From positions 310,001-374,000 of the forward strand of contig NZ_JAQGLB010000005.1 of assembly GCF_027853965.1 (NCBI RefSeq): a stretch of 64,000 nt of DNA. Direction: 5' to 3'. The translations under genes and the position numbers were made by a program. Below the pieces are notes generated by a model that saw only the letters and a list, made by a program, of their open reading frames with translations, ran no database searches and was not told the DNA's origin. Of the stretch, positions 45,450-53,677 are shown one piece after another. Every line of letters starts with the position of its first letter. The stretch's first letter is position 1. The DNA is from Saccharopolyspora indica. Lineage in GTDB: Bacteria > Actinomycetota > Actinomycetes > Mycobacteriales > Pseudonocardiaceae.

Positions 45450-45507
45450 ATCGACCGCCTCCCTGTGTCCCACACCACAGCGTTATCGCCAATCGTTTTC
45501 ATCTAGA

Positions 45508-45526
45508 GTGACTGACGGTCAGTCAC
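45508..45526. promoter_or_regulatory. Perfect TetR operator between TetR and MFS genes
   Basis: GTGACTGACGGTCAGTCAC has nine-base perfect arms around one G. It is centred in the TetR-MFS divergent promoter, the expected autoregulatory site. Half-site spacing is one base here against five in the two sites at 44344 and 44747. Confidence 0.8.
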
Positions 45527-45625
45527 CAAATAGGAAAAGTACTCAGGAGGAGACGTGGCGACAAGATCGACTCCAGGCCCGCGGCCCACCGCCGGAGGAC
45601 GGCGGAGCGACCAGGCGGGAGCGGC

Positions 45626-46852
45626 GTGACCGCGTCGGCACGGCGGCGGCGCTTGGCCGTCGTCGGTGCGCTCTACCTGGTCTCCTACATCGGCTACTCG
45701 TTCTTCTACCTCGCGCTGGGCGCGATCCTGCTGGGCCGCGGCGTGCCGCTGAGCACGGTGGCGCTGGTCAACCTGCTCGGCGTGATCTACTTCGGCCGGG
45801 TCCTGATCGGACCGGTCATCGACCGGTTCTGCTGGCCCCGACTCGGGCACTACCGCAGCTGGCTCATCCTCACCCAGCTGGCCCTGATCGCGGCCCTGGT
45901 CTGCCTGGCCCCGCTGGATCCGGTCACCGATCTCTCCGCGACGCTGGCGATCATGGCCGCGGTGCTGGTGCTCTCGGCCTTCCACGACACCGCCATCAAC
46001 GGGCTGGCGGTCCGGCTGCTGCTGCCCACCGACCACGGTGTCGCCAACGGAATCCAGATCGCGGCCTCCAGCGGCTCGATCCTGATCGGCTCCGGCGGCG
46101 CGCTCCTGCTCTACGCCCACACCGGGTGGGCGATGACCACGCTCGCACTGGCCGCCGTGTTCGTGATCCCGCTGGCCGTGCTCGCGGTGCTCACCGAACC
46201 TCCGGCCGAGCAGCCGACGCACCGGGCCGCGTCGTGGCTGGCGCTGGTCAGCTTCTTCCAGCGCCCCCGGATGGCGATGTGGGCGCTCGTGGTCATCCCG
46301 GTCTTCGCCCTCAGCGACTGGCTCGTGTCCTCTTCGCAGTCGGCCATGCTGCTGGCCGCCCGGTGGTCGCTGGACGAGATCGCCCTGCTGCAGTCGGCGG
46401 CGATCACGGTGCAGATCGCGGCGGCGGTCGGCACCGGGATCGCGATCCACCGGTTCGGCAAGCAGCGCACGGTGCTGGTGATCGGAGGGCTGGGGATCGT
46501 GGCGGTGACAGCGATGCTGCCGCTGGCCGGGGGCAACGGCAGCCTGCTGCCCACCGTCACTGCCGTGGTGCTGCTCTCGATCGTGTTCGGCGCGAAGATG
46601 ACCTGGTTCGCGACGGTCTCGATGTCGCAGGCCCGCAAATCCTCCGGGGCAACCGACTACACCGTGCCGATGTCGGTGGAGGGAATCGGCGTGACGGTGG
46701 CGAGTTCGGCCGGGCTGGGACTGGCGCACGCCGTCGGGTTCGGCTGGCTGGTCGGCGGTGCCGTCGTGATCGCCGCTGCCGGTACCGTCATCGCCGCCAC
46801 CTGGGCCCGAGGACTCGCGCAGCCGGCGTCGGAACCGGCCTTCGCGGAGTGA
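45626..46852 (+). CDS. MFS transporter (YbtX/siderophore-cluster type)
   Basis: This 408-residue membrane protein has about 12 hydrophobic segments (LYLVSYIGYSFFYLALGAIL in the first). Loop 2-3 carries IGPVIDRFCWPRLGHYRSW, an AmpG/YbtX-like motif, and later blocks are AFHDTAINGLAVRLLLP and PMSVEGIGVTVASSAGLGL. YbtX-like MFS proteins accompany YbtPQ-type ABC pairs in siderophore loci, which fits the neighbouring operon, though sequence alone does not prove it. The start is a GTG with GGGAG upstream. Its stop overlaps the ATG of a methyltransferase fragment (TGATG), so the fragment is translated if the MFS is. Confidence 0.85.
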   Translation: MTASARRRRLAVVGALYLVSYIGYSFFYLALGAILLGRGVPLSTVALVNLLGVIYFGRVLIGPVIDRFCWPRLGHYRSWLILTQLALIAALVCLAPLDPVTDLSATLAIMAAVLVLSAFHDTAINGLAVRLLLPTDHGVANGIQIAASSGSILIGSGGALLLYAHTGWAMTTLALAAVFVIPLAVLAVLTEPPAEQPTHRAASWLALVSFFQRPRMAMWALVVIPVFALSDWLVSSSQSAMLLAARWSLDEIALLQSAAITVQIAAAVGTGIAIHRFGKQRTVLVIGGLGIVAVTAMLPLAGGNGSLLPTVTAVVLLSIVFGAKMTWFATVSMSQARKSSGATDYTVPMSVEGIGVTVASSAGLGLAHAVGFGWLVGGAVVIAAAGTVIAATWARGLAQPASEPAFAE

Positions 46853-47118
46853 TGTCCGACGAAGATCACCGATACACCGAGGCGGTGGCCGCCGACGGCA
46901 GGCTGCTGGTCGTCGAGCCCGTTCTCCCCGACATCGCCGGACCCGACGCCGCGGAGGCGTTTCTCAGCGATGTCAACATGCTGGTGATGACCGGCGGCGA
47001 GGAACGCACCCGCGGCGACTACGAGCGGCTGGCGCGCCGGGCCGCGCTCACGGTTTCCGGTGTCCGGGCGTTACCCCCGCACACCGGCTACTCGCTGGTC
47101 GAGATGACGGTGTCCTGA
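46852..47118 (+). pseudogene. C-terminal fragment of an O-methyltransferase
   Basis: The 88 codons encode only the end of the fold: GRLLVVEPVLPDIAGPDAAE, LSDVNMLVMTGGEERTRGDY and LPPHTGYSLVEMTV. These parallel the last third of the methyltransferase at 39676-40713. The SAM-binding domain and the catalytic HDW are absent, so it cannot methylate. It begins at an ATG overlapping the MFS stop and remains open, so it could still make a small protein. A deletion joined it to the MFS gene. Confidence 0.8.
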
Positions 47119-47146
47119 CGCGAAACCACCGCGCAGGGCCGGGTTC

Positions 47147-47440
47147 TCAGCCGGGTTGTTCGGTCAGCTCGAAGGTCCACGGCAGGCCGAGCGCCCACTG
47201 CCGCTTCCAGTGCTCGACCATGAATCCCATCGAGGACAGGTGCATGTTCGCGCCCACCGACAACGCCGGGTCGGCCGCGCCGATCCGGCGCTGCACCGCG
47301 CAGCACTCGACCAGCGACGCGCCCGCGCCGCCCAGCTCGGCCGGGACCGGCAGGCCGAAGTAGCCGGTCTAGCGCAGCACTTCGACGGTCCGGTCGGACA
47401 GCCGCCCCCCGCTCGGCGACGGCCTTGGCGGGCAGGAGAT
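47147..47440 (-). pseudogene. Acyl-CoA dehydrogenase N-terminal remnant
   Basis: The reverse strand encodes KAVAERG, RLSDRTVEVLR, then TGYFGLPVPAELGGAGASLV, ECCAVQRRIGAADPALSVGA and NMHLSSMGFMVEHWKR, the start of an acyl-CoA dehydrogenase. It is interrupted by a TAG at 47369-47371 and shifted by one base in a C6 run at 47404-47409. The catalytic C-terminal domain is gone. Confidence 0.8.
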
Positions 47441-47486
47441 GTTCGGTGTCCGGCACTCGTGCGCTTCGTTCATGCCAATGGTCCAC

Positions 47487-48602
47487 CTAGCTACGAGAGG
47501 ATTCGCCCGCCTTGGGCACGTTCCTGGCGACGGCCACCGCGCCTTCGCCCCAGCCGTCCCGCCGCTCGGGCGTGACGGGGAACAGATTCCGGGCGATGGC
47601 AACGGATTCCTGCTGCGCGTGCTCGGTCAGCGGTCGGTTCTCCGCCTCCCAGTCCCGGAGTGCCGCCACGACGTCGTCGTGGTCGGCGACCGAGCGGGCC
47701 AGGTTCAGCGCGTTCATCATCGCGGTTCCCGCGCCCTGCCCGAGCGATGGCGGCATCGCGTGCGCGGCGTCGCCGACGACGGCCACCCGCCCGCTGGACC
47801 ACTTCCTGGCGCGGAGCACCTCGTACCGGTCGTAGCGCGGTGCCGCGGGCAGTTCGGAGAGAACCGGTCGCAGCACGGGAAAGCTCTCGCACCACACCGA
47901 TGAATCGAGCGGCTGCGAGAGAGCTCCATCCGAAGCGTGGGCGCCCAGCCCCAGGTACAGCTCGCGCTCGTTGCAGGGGACGTAGAGGACCCGCCGCTTG
48001 CTGCGCAGGTTCCAGTAGTTCGCGTAGCAGCGCCATTGCCCGTCGAAGGAGGGCGCGCGGTCCAGCGGCACCAGGAACCGGTACAGGCCGAGGTCGAAGA
48101 CCTCGTGCTCGGCGAGCAGATCGAGCGAGTCGCGCACCGCCGATCGGATCCCGTCCGCACCCACCACCAGGTCCGCGTCCCGCACTGAACCGTCCTCAGT
48201 GCACAGTGCACCGTCATCGGCGCGCACGGCGCGGGATCCGGTGGTGATCGAAACGCCGCTCTCGAGCGCCGCGTCCACCAGTGCGGTCAGCAGGTCACGG
48301 CGGGTGAGGGTGATCATCCGGAGCCCACCGGGCACGGGCAGCGGCCGGCTGCCCAGCTCGCCGTTGTCGGAGTCGCGCTCTTCCCAGCGCGTGGCCTCGT
48401 AGGAGGTGGCGAGCACCCGGTCCTGCACGCCGAGCTCCGCCAGCACCTGCAGACCGTTCTCCCAGAGGAAGATCCCGGCCCCGAAAGCCCGGAGCTCGGG
48501 ACTGGCCTCGTGCACTCGGACGCGCCAGCCCCGGCGCGCCAGTTCGATGGCGACGGTGAGACCGGCGAACCCGGCCCCGGCTATTTCCGCTGTTCGAACC
48601 AT
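47487..48602 (-). CDS. FAD-dependent aromatic monooxygenase
   Basis: This 371-residue single-component flavin hydroxylase is of the PHBH/salicylate-hydroxylase group. The N-terminal GAGFAGLTVAIELARRGW (GxGxxG at residues 9-14) binds FAD. DADLVVGADGIRSAVRDS is the DG motif. VAVVGDAAHAMPPSLGQGAG is the GD motif shared by the group. These enzymes hydroxylate phenols or quinolines with NAD(P)H and O2. The ATG at 48602 fits the family start; an ATG at 48614 is possible and no clear ribosome binding site is seen. It is divergent from the His-less methyltransferase gene and shares with it a promoter region holding a TetR-type site and an iron box. Confidence 0.88.
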   Translation of the reverse strand: MVRTAEIAGAGFAGLTVAIELARRGWRVRVHEASPELRAFGAGIFLWENGLQVLAELGVQDRVLATSYEATRWEERDSDNGELGSRPLPVPGGLRMITLTRRDLLTALVDAALESGVSITTGSRAVRADDGALCTEDGSVRDADLVVGADGIRSAVRDSLDLLAEHEVFDLGLYRFLVPLDRAPSFDGQWRCYANYWNLRSKRRVLYVPCNERELYLGLGAHASDGALSQPLDSSVWCESFPVLRPVLSELPAAPRYDRYEVLRARKWSSGRVAVVGDAAHAMPPSLGQGAGTAMMNALNLARSVADHDDVVAALRDWEAENRPLTEHAQQESVAIARNLFPVTPERRDGWGEGAVAVARNVPKAGESSRS

Positions 48603-48854
48603 ATTCGCCAGCATGGCAACACGATCAGCACCACCGGTATTGTCCGATGGTCTTAGAACTCCGCCCCGCCGACCAGGGCTGGCGGGGTTCGGGTCCCGGC
48701 GCCGGTTCGCACGCTCGCTCGGCGGTTGAACCTCCACCCCGGACTCGGTAGCGTCGGTGTCGCGAGCCGCCCGCCTCTCCACGGGTGATTCTCCGCCGGC
48801 ACGTTCCCGCGGGCAGTTCCCCGGAAGCGATCACCCGAACGTCCTCCCCTCTCG

Positions 48855-48869
48855 GACTGACCGTCAGCC
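48855..48869. promoter_or_regulatory. Imperfect TetR-type operator near the iron box
   Basis: GACTGACCGTCAGCC resembles the GACTGACGGTCAGTC core of the perfect site at 45508 (two mismatches, centre base C for G). It precedes the iron box by 16 bp in the region between the monooxygenase and methyltransferase-like genes. Confidence 0.5.
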
Positions 48870-48885
48870 AGTCGACGGACGGAAA

Positions 48886-48904
48886 TTAGGTTAACCTAAC
48901 CTCT
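48886..48904. promoter_or_regulatory. Iron box (DtxR/IdeR site)
   Basis: TTAGGTTAACCTAACCTCT matches the DtxR/IdeR consensus TTAGGTTAGGCTAACCTAA at 15 of 19 positions, including TTAGGTTA and TAACCT. It lies 165 bp before the methyltransferase-like gene and 284 bp before the divergent monooxygenase. The rest of 48603-49068 shows no gene. Confidence 0.75.
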
Positions 48905-49068
48905 GCTGGGGGAAACCGCGACGAGGCGCGCGGCGGCCAGCGCGCCAGGAGGGGCCGGACGCCATCCGTCCGGCAATCGCGTCCCACGATCGCCGGTTTG
49001 CCCTCAAGTGGGCTTGAACGGACATGCTTGTGCAGCTCGACCACCTCCGAGACGAATGGGAGATACCC

Positions 49069-50103
49069 GTGCCGAGTCCCCCGCAGCAGGATCTTGAGCT
49101 CTTCCGGATGCTGACCGGTTACATGCCCGCTTTCCTGATCGGCGCCGCCCTGCAACTGGACATCCCGGAGGCCATCGGCGAATCCACCAGGACCACCGGG
49201 GAGCTGGCCCGCGCCACCTCGACCCACGAGCCGTCGCTCATCCGGATGCTGCGCGCGCTGGCCGCCCTGGGCCTCCTGGCCGAGGACGAGCCGGGAGCCT
49301 TCCGGCTCACCCCGCGCGGAACCCTGCTGCGAGCCGGCACCCCCGGATCGATGCACGGGATGGCGACGGTGCTGCTCGACGAGTCGATGTGGGGCGCGTG
49401 GCCCGCGCTCGACCACGCGGTGCGGACCGGTGAGCGCGCGTTCGACCACGTCTTCGGCACCGATTACATGAGCTACACGGGATTCGCCGACGGCTCGTCG
49501 ATGCGCGAGCACATCGACCAGGCGATGCTCGACGAGACCCGGCTGGTCGCCCCGTCCATCGTGGATTCCTACGACTTCGGCCCGTTCTCCACGATCGTGG
49601 ACATCGGGGGCGGCAGCGGTCCGCTGGCCGCCGCGGTCCTGGCCGCCAACCCGCACCTGCGCGGGGTGGTGTTCGACACCGCCGACGGTGTCGCGCTCGC
49701 GCCGCGGGTGCTGACCGAGGCCGGTGTTGCGGACCGGTGCGAGGTGCGGACCGGCGACTTCTTCGAGTCACTCCCGTCCGGGGACCTGTACCTCTGCAAG
49801 AGCGTGGTCTTCAACTGGGCGGCCGACGAGCAGGTCTCGGCCATCTTCGCCAACTGCCGCGAGGTCATCCCGGACCGGGGGCGGTTCCTGCTGGTCGAGC
49901 AGATGCTGCCCGCCGCCGTCGACGGATCGGTCCCCGCGCACGTGTACGTCGACGACCTGGGTTCGATCGTCAACGTGGGCGGACGGCACCGCACCGAGCC
50001 GGAGTACCGCGCTCTGCTGGCCGGTGCGGGTTTCGAGCTGACCGTGCACCCGCTGCCCACGACGCCGTCCGGCTACTCGCTGCTGGAGGCTGTGCCCAGG
50101 TGA
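49069..50103 (+). CDS. Methyltransferase homologue lacking the catalytic His
   Basis: This 344-residue protein has the COMT-like fold: winged-helix N-terminus (LIRMLRALAALGLLAEDEPG), SAM motif TIVDIGGGSGPLAAAVLAAN, and a later GDFFESLPSGDLYLCKSVVF. Where the related enzyme at 39676 has HDW, it reads FNW (VVFNWAADEQ), losing both His and Asp. A standard O-methyl transfer is therefore doubtful. Related proteins that lost methylation, such as RdmB, became hydroxylases, so a new reaction or ligand-binding role is possible. The GTG at 49069 has GGGAG upstream; the ATG at 49024 is an alternative. An iron box lies upstream. Confidence 0.85.
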   Translation: MPSPPQQDLELFRMLTGYMPAFLIGAALQLDIPEAIGESTRTTGELARATSTHEPSLIRMLRALAALGLLAEDEPGAFRLTPRGTLLRAGTPGSMHGMATVLLDESMWGAWPALDHAVRTGERAFDHVFGTDYMSYTGFADGSSMREHIDQAMLDETRLVAPSIVDSYDFGPFSTIVDIGGGSGPLAAAVLAANPHLRGVVFDTADGVALAPRVLTEAGVADRCEVRTGDFFESLPSGDLYLCKSVVFNWAADEQVSAIFANCREVIPDRGRFLLVEQMLPAAVDGSVPAHVYVDDLGSIVNVGGRHRTEPEYRALLAGAGFELTVHPLPTTPSGYSLLEAVPR

Positions 50104-50108
50104 CCGGA

Positions 50109-50137
50109 GTGCGGGCCTGGCCGGGCCAGGCCCGCAC
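50109..50137 (+). terminator. Terminator after the methyltransferase-like gene
   Basis: Perfect 14-base arms GTGCGGGCCTGGCC and GGCCAGGCCCGCAC meet with one base between them, starting five bases after the stop. Confidence 0.75.
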
Positions 50138-50145
50138 CGGTAGGC

Positions 50146-50385
50146 CTAGCGGGCGGGCCGGTCGCGGTGCACCGCGGTCAGCCGCTCCAGGACCGCAACG
50201 AGGTCCCCGGGGGGGTGGGAATCCCCTTGGTCTCGTCACGGAGCCGGACTGCGTTCTCCCGGAACGACGGTTCGGTCAGCACGCGCACCAGGTCCTCCCG
50301 CAGCGCGCCGGCAGTGACGTGGTCGGAGTCGGCCCCGTACAGGCCGACGCCCTGTTCGACCACGCCGTTGGCGTGCGCGAGGGCT
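50146..50385 (-). pseudogene. Glycosyltransferase C-terminal remnant, frameshifted
   Basis: The reverse strand encodes the end of a macrolide-type glycosyltransferase: GADSDHVTAGALREDLVRVL, TEPSFRENAVRLRDE, then PTPPG. A one-base shift in a G7 run (50209-50215) breaks the frame. The other frame continues DLVAVLERLTAVHRDRPAR to a TAG at 50146. Nothing upstream restores the rest of the protein. Confidence 0.7.
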
Positions 50386-50394
50386 CCCCACCAC

Positions 50395-50519
50395 TGCAGG
50401 AAGTACTCACCGAGCGCCACATCTCCGGAATCCACTGCTACCGCACCATCGTCCTCATCGAGAAGGGGCTCAACGCCGAAGGCGAACTGCCGGAGCGGAT
50501 CCCGCGTTCTCCGCTGTGA
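50395..50519 (+). pseudogene. Unidentified gene 3' remnant
   Basis: A forward frame ending at 50519 reads EVLTERHISGIHCYRTIVLI, then EKGLNAEGELPERIPRSPL. It looks like the C-terminus of a real protein but has no start or upstream homology, and it abuts the oppositely oriented glycosyltransferase remnant. I cannot name the family. Confidence 0.35.
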
Positions 50520-50575
50520 ACCGGGGATTCCGGCCCTGCCAGAAGTCCACGCACGACGAGCAGGCAGCGGATGCC

Positions 50576-51967
50576 TCAGTCGTGCGGGTCGGCGAAGACC
50601 TTGCCGGGGTTGAAGATTCCCGCTGGGTCGAGGGCGCTCTTGATCGCGTGGTGCATGCCGATCACCGCGGGGCTCAGCTCTGCGTGGAGGCCCTTTCGCT
50701 TCAGGAGGCCGACGCCGTGCTCACCGGTCACCGTGCCCCCCATGGCGATCGCGTCCGCCACGATGTCGTCGAAGGCCAGCTGGGCTCGTTCGCGGGCCGC
50801 TTCGTCCCCGGGCTGGGTGATGATCAGGGGGTGCAGGTTGCCGTCTCCGGCGTGGGCGATGTTGGCGATCTGGGTTTCGTGGCGCTGGGCGGAGGCTTCG
50901 ATGCGGGCCAGCATTTCCGGGACCTTCGCGCGCGGCACGCAGACGTCCTCGGTGAGCACCGGGCCGAGGCGTTCCAGCGCCGGGTAGGCCAGGCGCCGGG
51001 CTGCGAACAGGGCATCGGCCTCGTGTTCGTCGGTGGAGCGGGCGCTCCACGTGGCTCCGGCCTCGTCGAAGCAGCGCAGGAGCGCGTCGACTTCCTGCTC
51101 CCCCGCCGCGCCGGGCGTGTCCGAGCGGCCTAGGAGCAGCACGTTCGCCTCAGCGCTCAGGCCCATGTTCTTCCACTCGTCGACCGCGCGCAGGCAGTGC
51201 TGGTCGAGCAGCTCCAGCGCCGAGGGCACCACGCCCGCCGCAGCCACCGCCGCGACCGCTTCTCCGGCTTCCACCAGCGAATCGAAGTAGCCGACCACCG
51301 TGCGCTCCGGGGCGCGCAGGCCCGGCAGCAGCTTGACGGTGATCTCGGTGATCACGCCGAGCGTGCCCTCCGATCCGACGAACAGGCCGCACAGGTCGTA
51401 ACCGGCCACGCCCTTGGCGGTGCGGCGGCCGAGCCGGACGACCTCGCCGTTGCCGACGACCGCTTCCAGGCCCAGCACGTAGTCGCGGGTCACGCCGTAC
51501 TTCACGCAGCACACGCCGCCGGCGTTGGTGGAGGCGTTGCCGCCGATGGTCGACCACGGCGAGCTCGCCGGGTCCGGCGGGTACCAGGCGCCCTGCTCGC
51601 GGCAGGCCGCGCGCAGGTCGTCGTTCACCACGCCGGGTTGCACCACGGCCAGCTGCTCGCGCGGGTTGATCTCCAGGATCCGGTTCATGTCCGCCAGCGA
51701 GATCAGCACGCAGCCGTCGACGGCGTTGGCCCCGCCGGACAGCCCCGTTCCCGCGCCTCGCGGAACCACCGGAACGCCCAGCTCAGCGCAGATCCGGACG
51801 GTGGCCACCACGTCGTCGGTGCTCCTGGCCCGCACCACGGCGAGCGGCTTGCCGCACGGCGCCCACTCGGCTTCGTCGTGGGCGAACCGGCCGGTGGAGT
51901 CCGGGTCCGTGAGCAGCACCGGTTCCGGCAGTACCGCGCGCAACGCCGCCAGCGCCTTCTCCGACAT
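50576..51967 (-). CDS. FAD-linked oxidase, GlcD family (second copy)
   Basis: This 463-residue homologue of the gene at 8723-10108 shares VPVVPRGAGTGLSGGANAVD, STIGGNASTNAGGVCCVKYG, AGYDLCGLFVGSEGTLGVIT, IANIAHAGDGNLHP and TGEHGVGLLKRKGL. It should oxidise a 2-hydroxy acid such as glycolate or D-lactate with FAD. The ATG at 51967 has GGAGG four bases upstream; the ATG four codons earlier (51979) does not. It stands alone between the pseudogene tract and the CocE-type hydrolase. The two copies may differ in substrate, as the middle regions are divergent. Confidence 0.9.
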   Translation of the reverse strand: MSEKALAALRAVLPEPVLLTDPDSTGRFAHDEAEWAPCGKPLAVVRARSTDDVVATVRICAELGVPVVPRGAGTGLSGGANAVDGCVLISLADMNRILEINPREQLAVVQPGVVNDDLRAACREQGAWYPPDPASSPWSTIGGNASTNAGGVCCVKYGVTRDYVLGLEAVVGNGEVVRLGRRTAKGVAGYDLCGLFVGSEGTLGVITEITVKLLPGLRAPERTVVGYFDSLVEAGEAVAAVAAAGVVPSALELLDQHCLRAVDEWKNMGLSAEANVLLLGRSDTPGAAGEQEVDALLRCFDEAGATWSARSTDEHEADALFAARRLAYPALERLGPVLTEDVCVPRAKVPEMLARIEASAQRHETQIANIAHAGDGNLHPLIITQPGDEAARERAQLAFDDIVADAIAMGGTVTGEHGVGLLKRKGLHAELSPAVIGMHHAIKSALDPAGIFNPGKVFADPHD

Positions 51968-52069
51968 GTCGTCCTCCATCCGCGTCGAACCGCCCCCACG
52001 TTAACCAACCCGCCAGCGAGCCGGTTAGCCAGAGCAACGACATTTCGCGCAGTGATCAGACGGTCACCG

Positions 52070-53575
52070 TCAGTCCGGGATGACCGGCACGTACAGGTGC
52101 GAGGCGTGGTCGCCGCCGAAGTGGATAGTGGCGCCGCGCCCGTGCTTGCGGTCGTCCGGGTCGTCATGGGCCAGCGGGCCCATGTTGTCGTCATCGGCCT
52201 GGACGCGCAGTTGGAGGCGTTGCCCGGGTTCGAGCGTGATGGACGTCGGCCAGATCTCCACTTCGAGCAGCGTCGGCACACCGGGTTCGAGCGGCCGGAC
52301 CTCGTCGTGGCTGTGCCAGGGGCGGTGCGGGAGGCTGCGCTCGGCGTCGAGCTCGCGGTGCGAGGCGCGCAGCCAGCCGATGCCCATCGGCACCGGTGTG
52401 GCCACCCCGCCGGGGCCGATCCCGGGGATGCGCTGCCCACCGGCGTCGTACTGCTCCAGCTGGACGAAGACGTCGAGGTCGTCGGCGACGTGCGAGACCC
52501 ACAGCCGCAGCGCGACCGGGCCGGTGATCTCCAGCCTTTCGGCGGCGGTGAAGTCGAAGGTGGCCGGATACGGCGTCCGGCCCTCGGCAGGCCGATCCCA
52601 GCCGAGTTCCTCCGGACCCAGGTAGAGCCGGCGCCACCGGGTTCGCGGAAGCGGCCAGTCCTGCTCGTCGCGCCATTCGACGTCGTGCCCGCGGCGGATC
52701 GCGAGCCGGACCGGTGCCACGCCGTCCATCGCGGTCCGGTCACCGCCGAGAAAGCGCCGCAGGAACCGCAGTTGCAGGTCTTTGGCCCAGTCCGCGTAGT
52801 ACGGATCGACGTGCGAGCCGACGTGGATCACGAGCCACTTGTGCTCCGATGCGGCACCGAGCCAGCCCTCGACGTTGCCGCGCAGGTGCAGGTGGATCGA
52901 GCCCCAGTTCCCCGCCGACAGCACCGGCACCCGCACCTGGGCGAGGTCGACGGTCCGCTCGCGGTACCAGTCGTCGACCAGCTCGCGCGAGCTCAGGTCC
53001 TGGGGCATGCTGGCGTGCTCGCCGTTGAGCTGCGGGATGATCTGCTGCCGCCACCAGTTCTCGGTGGCGTTGGTGTAGATGCCGCCCTGGCGGCCCCAGT
53101 CCCGGTAGAAGTCGGTGCAGCCCTCCCACGCGACGACCGCGGCGAGGTGCGGCGGCTGGAGCGCGGCGACGTGCCAGCCCATCATCGCGTACCAGGAGAT
53201 GCCGCTGCTGGCGACCTTCCCGGTCGACCACGGCTGCGCACCGCACCACTCGACGACGTCGTAGAAGTCCTCGGCGTCCTGCCTGCTGAAGACGTCGAGC
53301 GCGCCCCCGGACTTGCCGGTGCCGCGCGCGTCGGCGCGGACGACCGCGAACCCGCGTTCGGTCCACCACTCCGGATTCGGCGTCTCCCACACCATGTGCG
53401 CGCCCTGCTCGACGAGCTCGTACATCGGAAACCGCTCCGGCCAGTGCACGTCCTTGCCGTAAGGGCTCATCGAAGCGATCACCGGCACCGGCCGCTCGCC
53501 ATCGGGCCGGAACACGTCGACGACGATCGAGGTGCCGTCCCTGACCGGAACAACCACATCGCGCTCGATCCGCAT
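52070..53575 (-). CDS. CocE/NonD-family (X-Pro dipeptidyl-peptidase fold) hydrolase
   Basis: This 501-residue alpha/beta hydrolase has an N-terminal catalytic domain with the nucleophile Ser127 in VASSGISWYAMMGW and the Asp region DARGTGKSGG. The C-terminal jelly-roll domain is typical of CocE and PepX (TGPVALRLWVSHVADDLDVF, then DDNMGPLAHDDPD). Such enzymes hydrolyse esters (cocaine esterase, glutaryl-7-ACA acylase) or Xaa-Pro peptides. No signal peptide is present. The ATG has AGGAGGGG upstream. It is divergent from a TetR gene, and a TGTGAA...TTCACA operator lies between them, so an esterified inducer probably controls it. Substrate unknown. Confidence 0.9.
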   Translation of the reverse strand: MRIERDVVVPVRDGTSIVVDVFRPDGERPVPVIASMSPYGKDVHWPERFPMYELVEQGAHMVWETPNPEWWTERGFAVVRADARGTGKSGGALDVFSRQDAEDFYDVVEWCGAQPWSTGKVASSGISWYAMMGWHVAALQPPHLAAVVAWEGCTDFYRDWGRQGGIYTNATENWWRQQIIPQLNGEHASMPQDLSSRELVDDWYRERTVDLAQVRVPVLSAGNWGSIHLHLRGNVEGWLGAASEHKWLVIHVGSHVDPYYADWAKDLQLRFLRRFLGGDRTAMDGVAPVRLAIRRGHDVEWRDEQDWPLPRTRWRRLYLGPEELGWDRPAEGRTPYPATFDFTAAERLEITGPVALRLWVSHVADDLDVFVQLEQYDAGGQRIPGIGPGGVATPVPMGIGWLRASHRELDAERSLPHRPWHSHDEVRPLEPGVPTLLEVEIWPTSITLEPGQRLQLRVQADDDNMGPLAHDDPDDRKHGRGATIHFGGDHASHLYVPVIPD

Positions 53576-53609
53576 GGAATCCCCTCCTGTCGCGGGCCTT
53601 CGCAGCAAA

Positions 53610-53635
53610 ATGTGAATGTAAATTATCGTTCACAT
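53610..53635. promoter_or_regulatory. TetR operator between the CocE-type and TetR genes
   Basis: ATGTGAA (53610-53616) and TTCACAT (53629-53635) are perfect complements separated by 12 bases, with partial further symmetry. It sits 35 bp from the hydrolase start and 43 bp from the TetR start. Confidence 0.7.
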
Positions 53636-53677
53636 CTGAGTGTTCGCCACCCCAGTGCAGGCAGTAAGGTCGGACCG

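Noticed and set aside
49024-49068. Upstream ATG for the methyltransferase-like gene
   Set aside because: No ribosome binding site precedes it; the GTG at 49069 has GGGAG at a good distance.
38873-50103. Yersiniabactin-like or other known siderophore biosynthetic cluster
   Set aside because: Transport and regulation genes resemble siderophore loci, but no NRPS, PKS, salicylate synthase or NIS synthetase is present.
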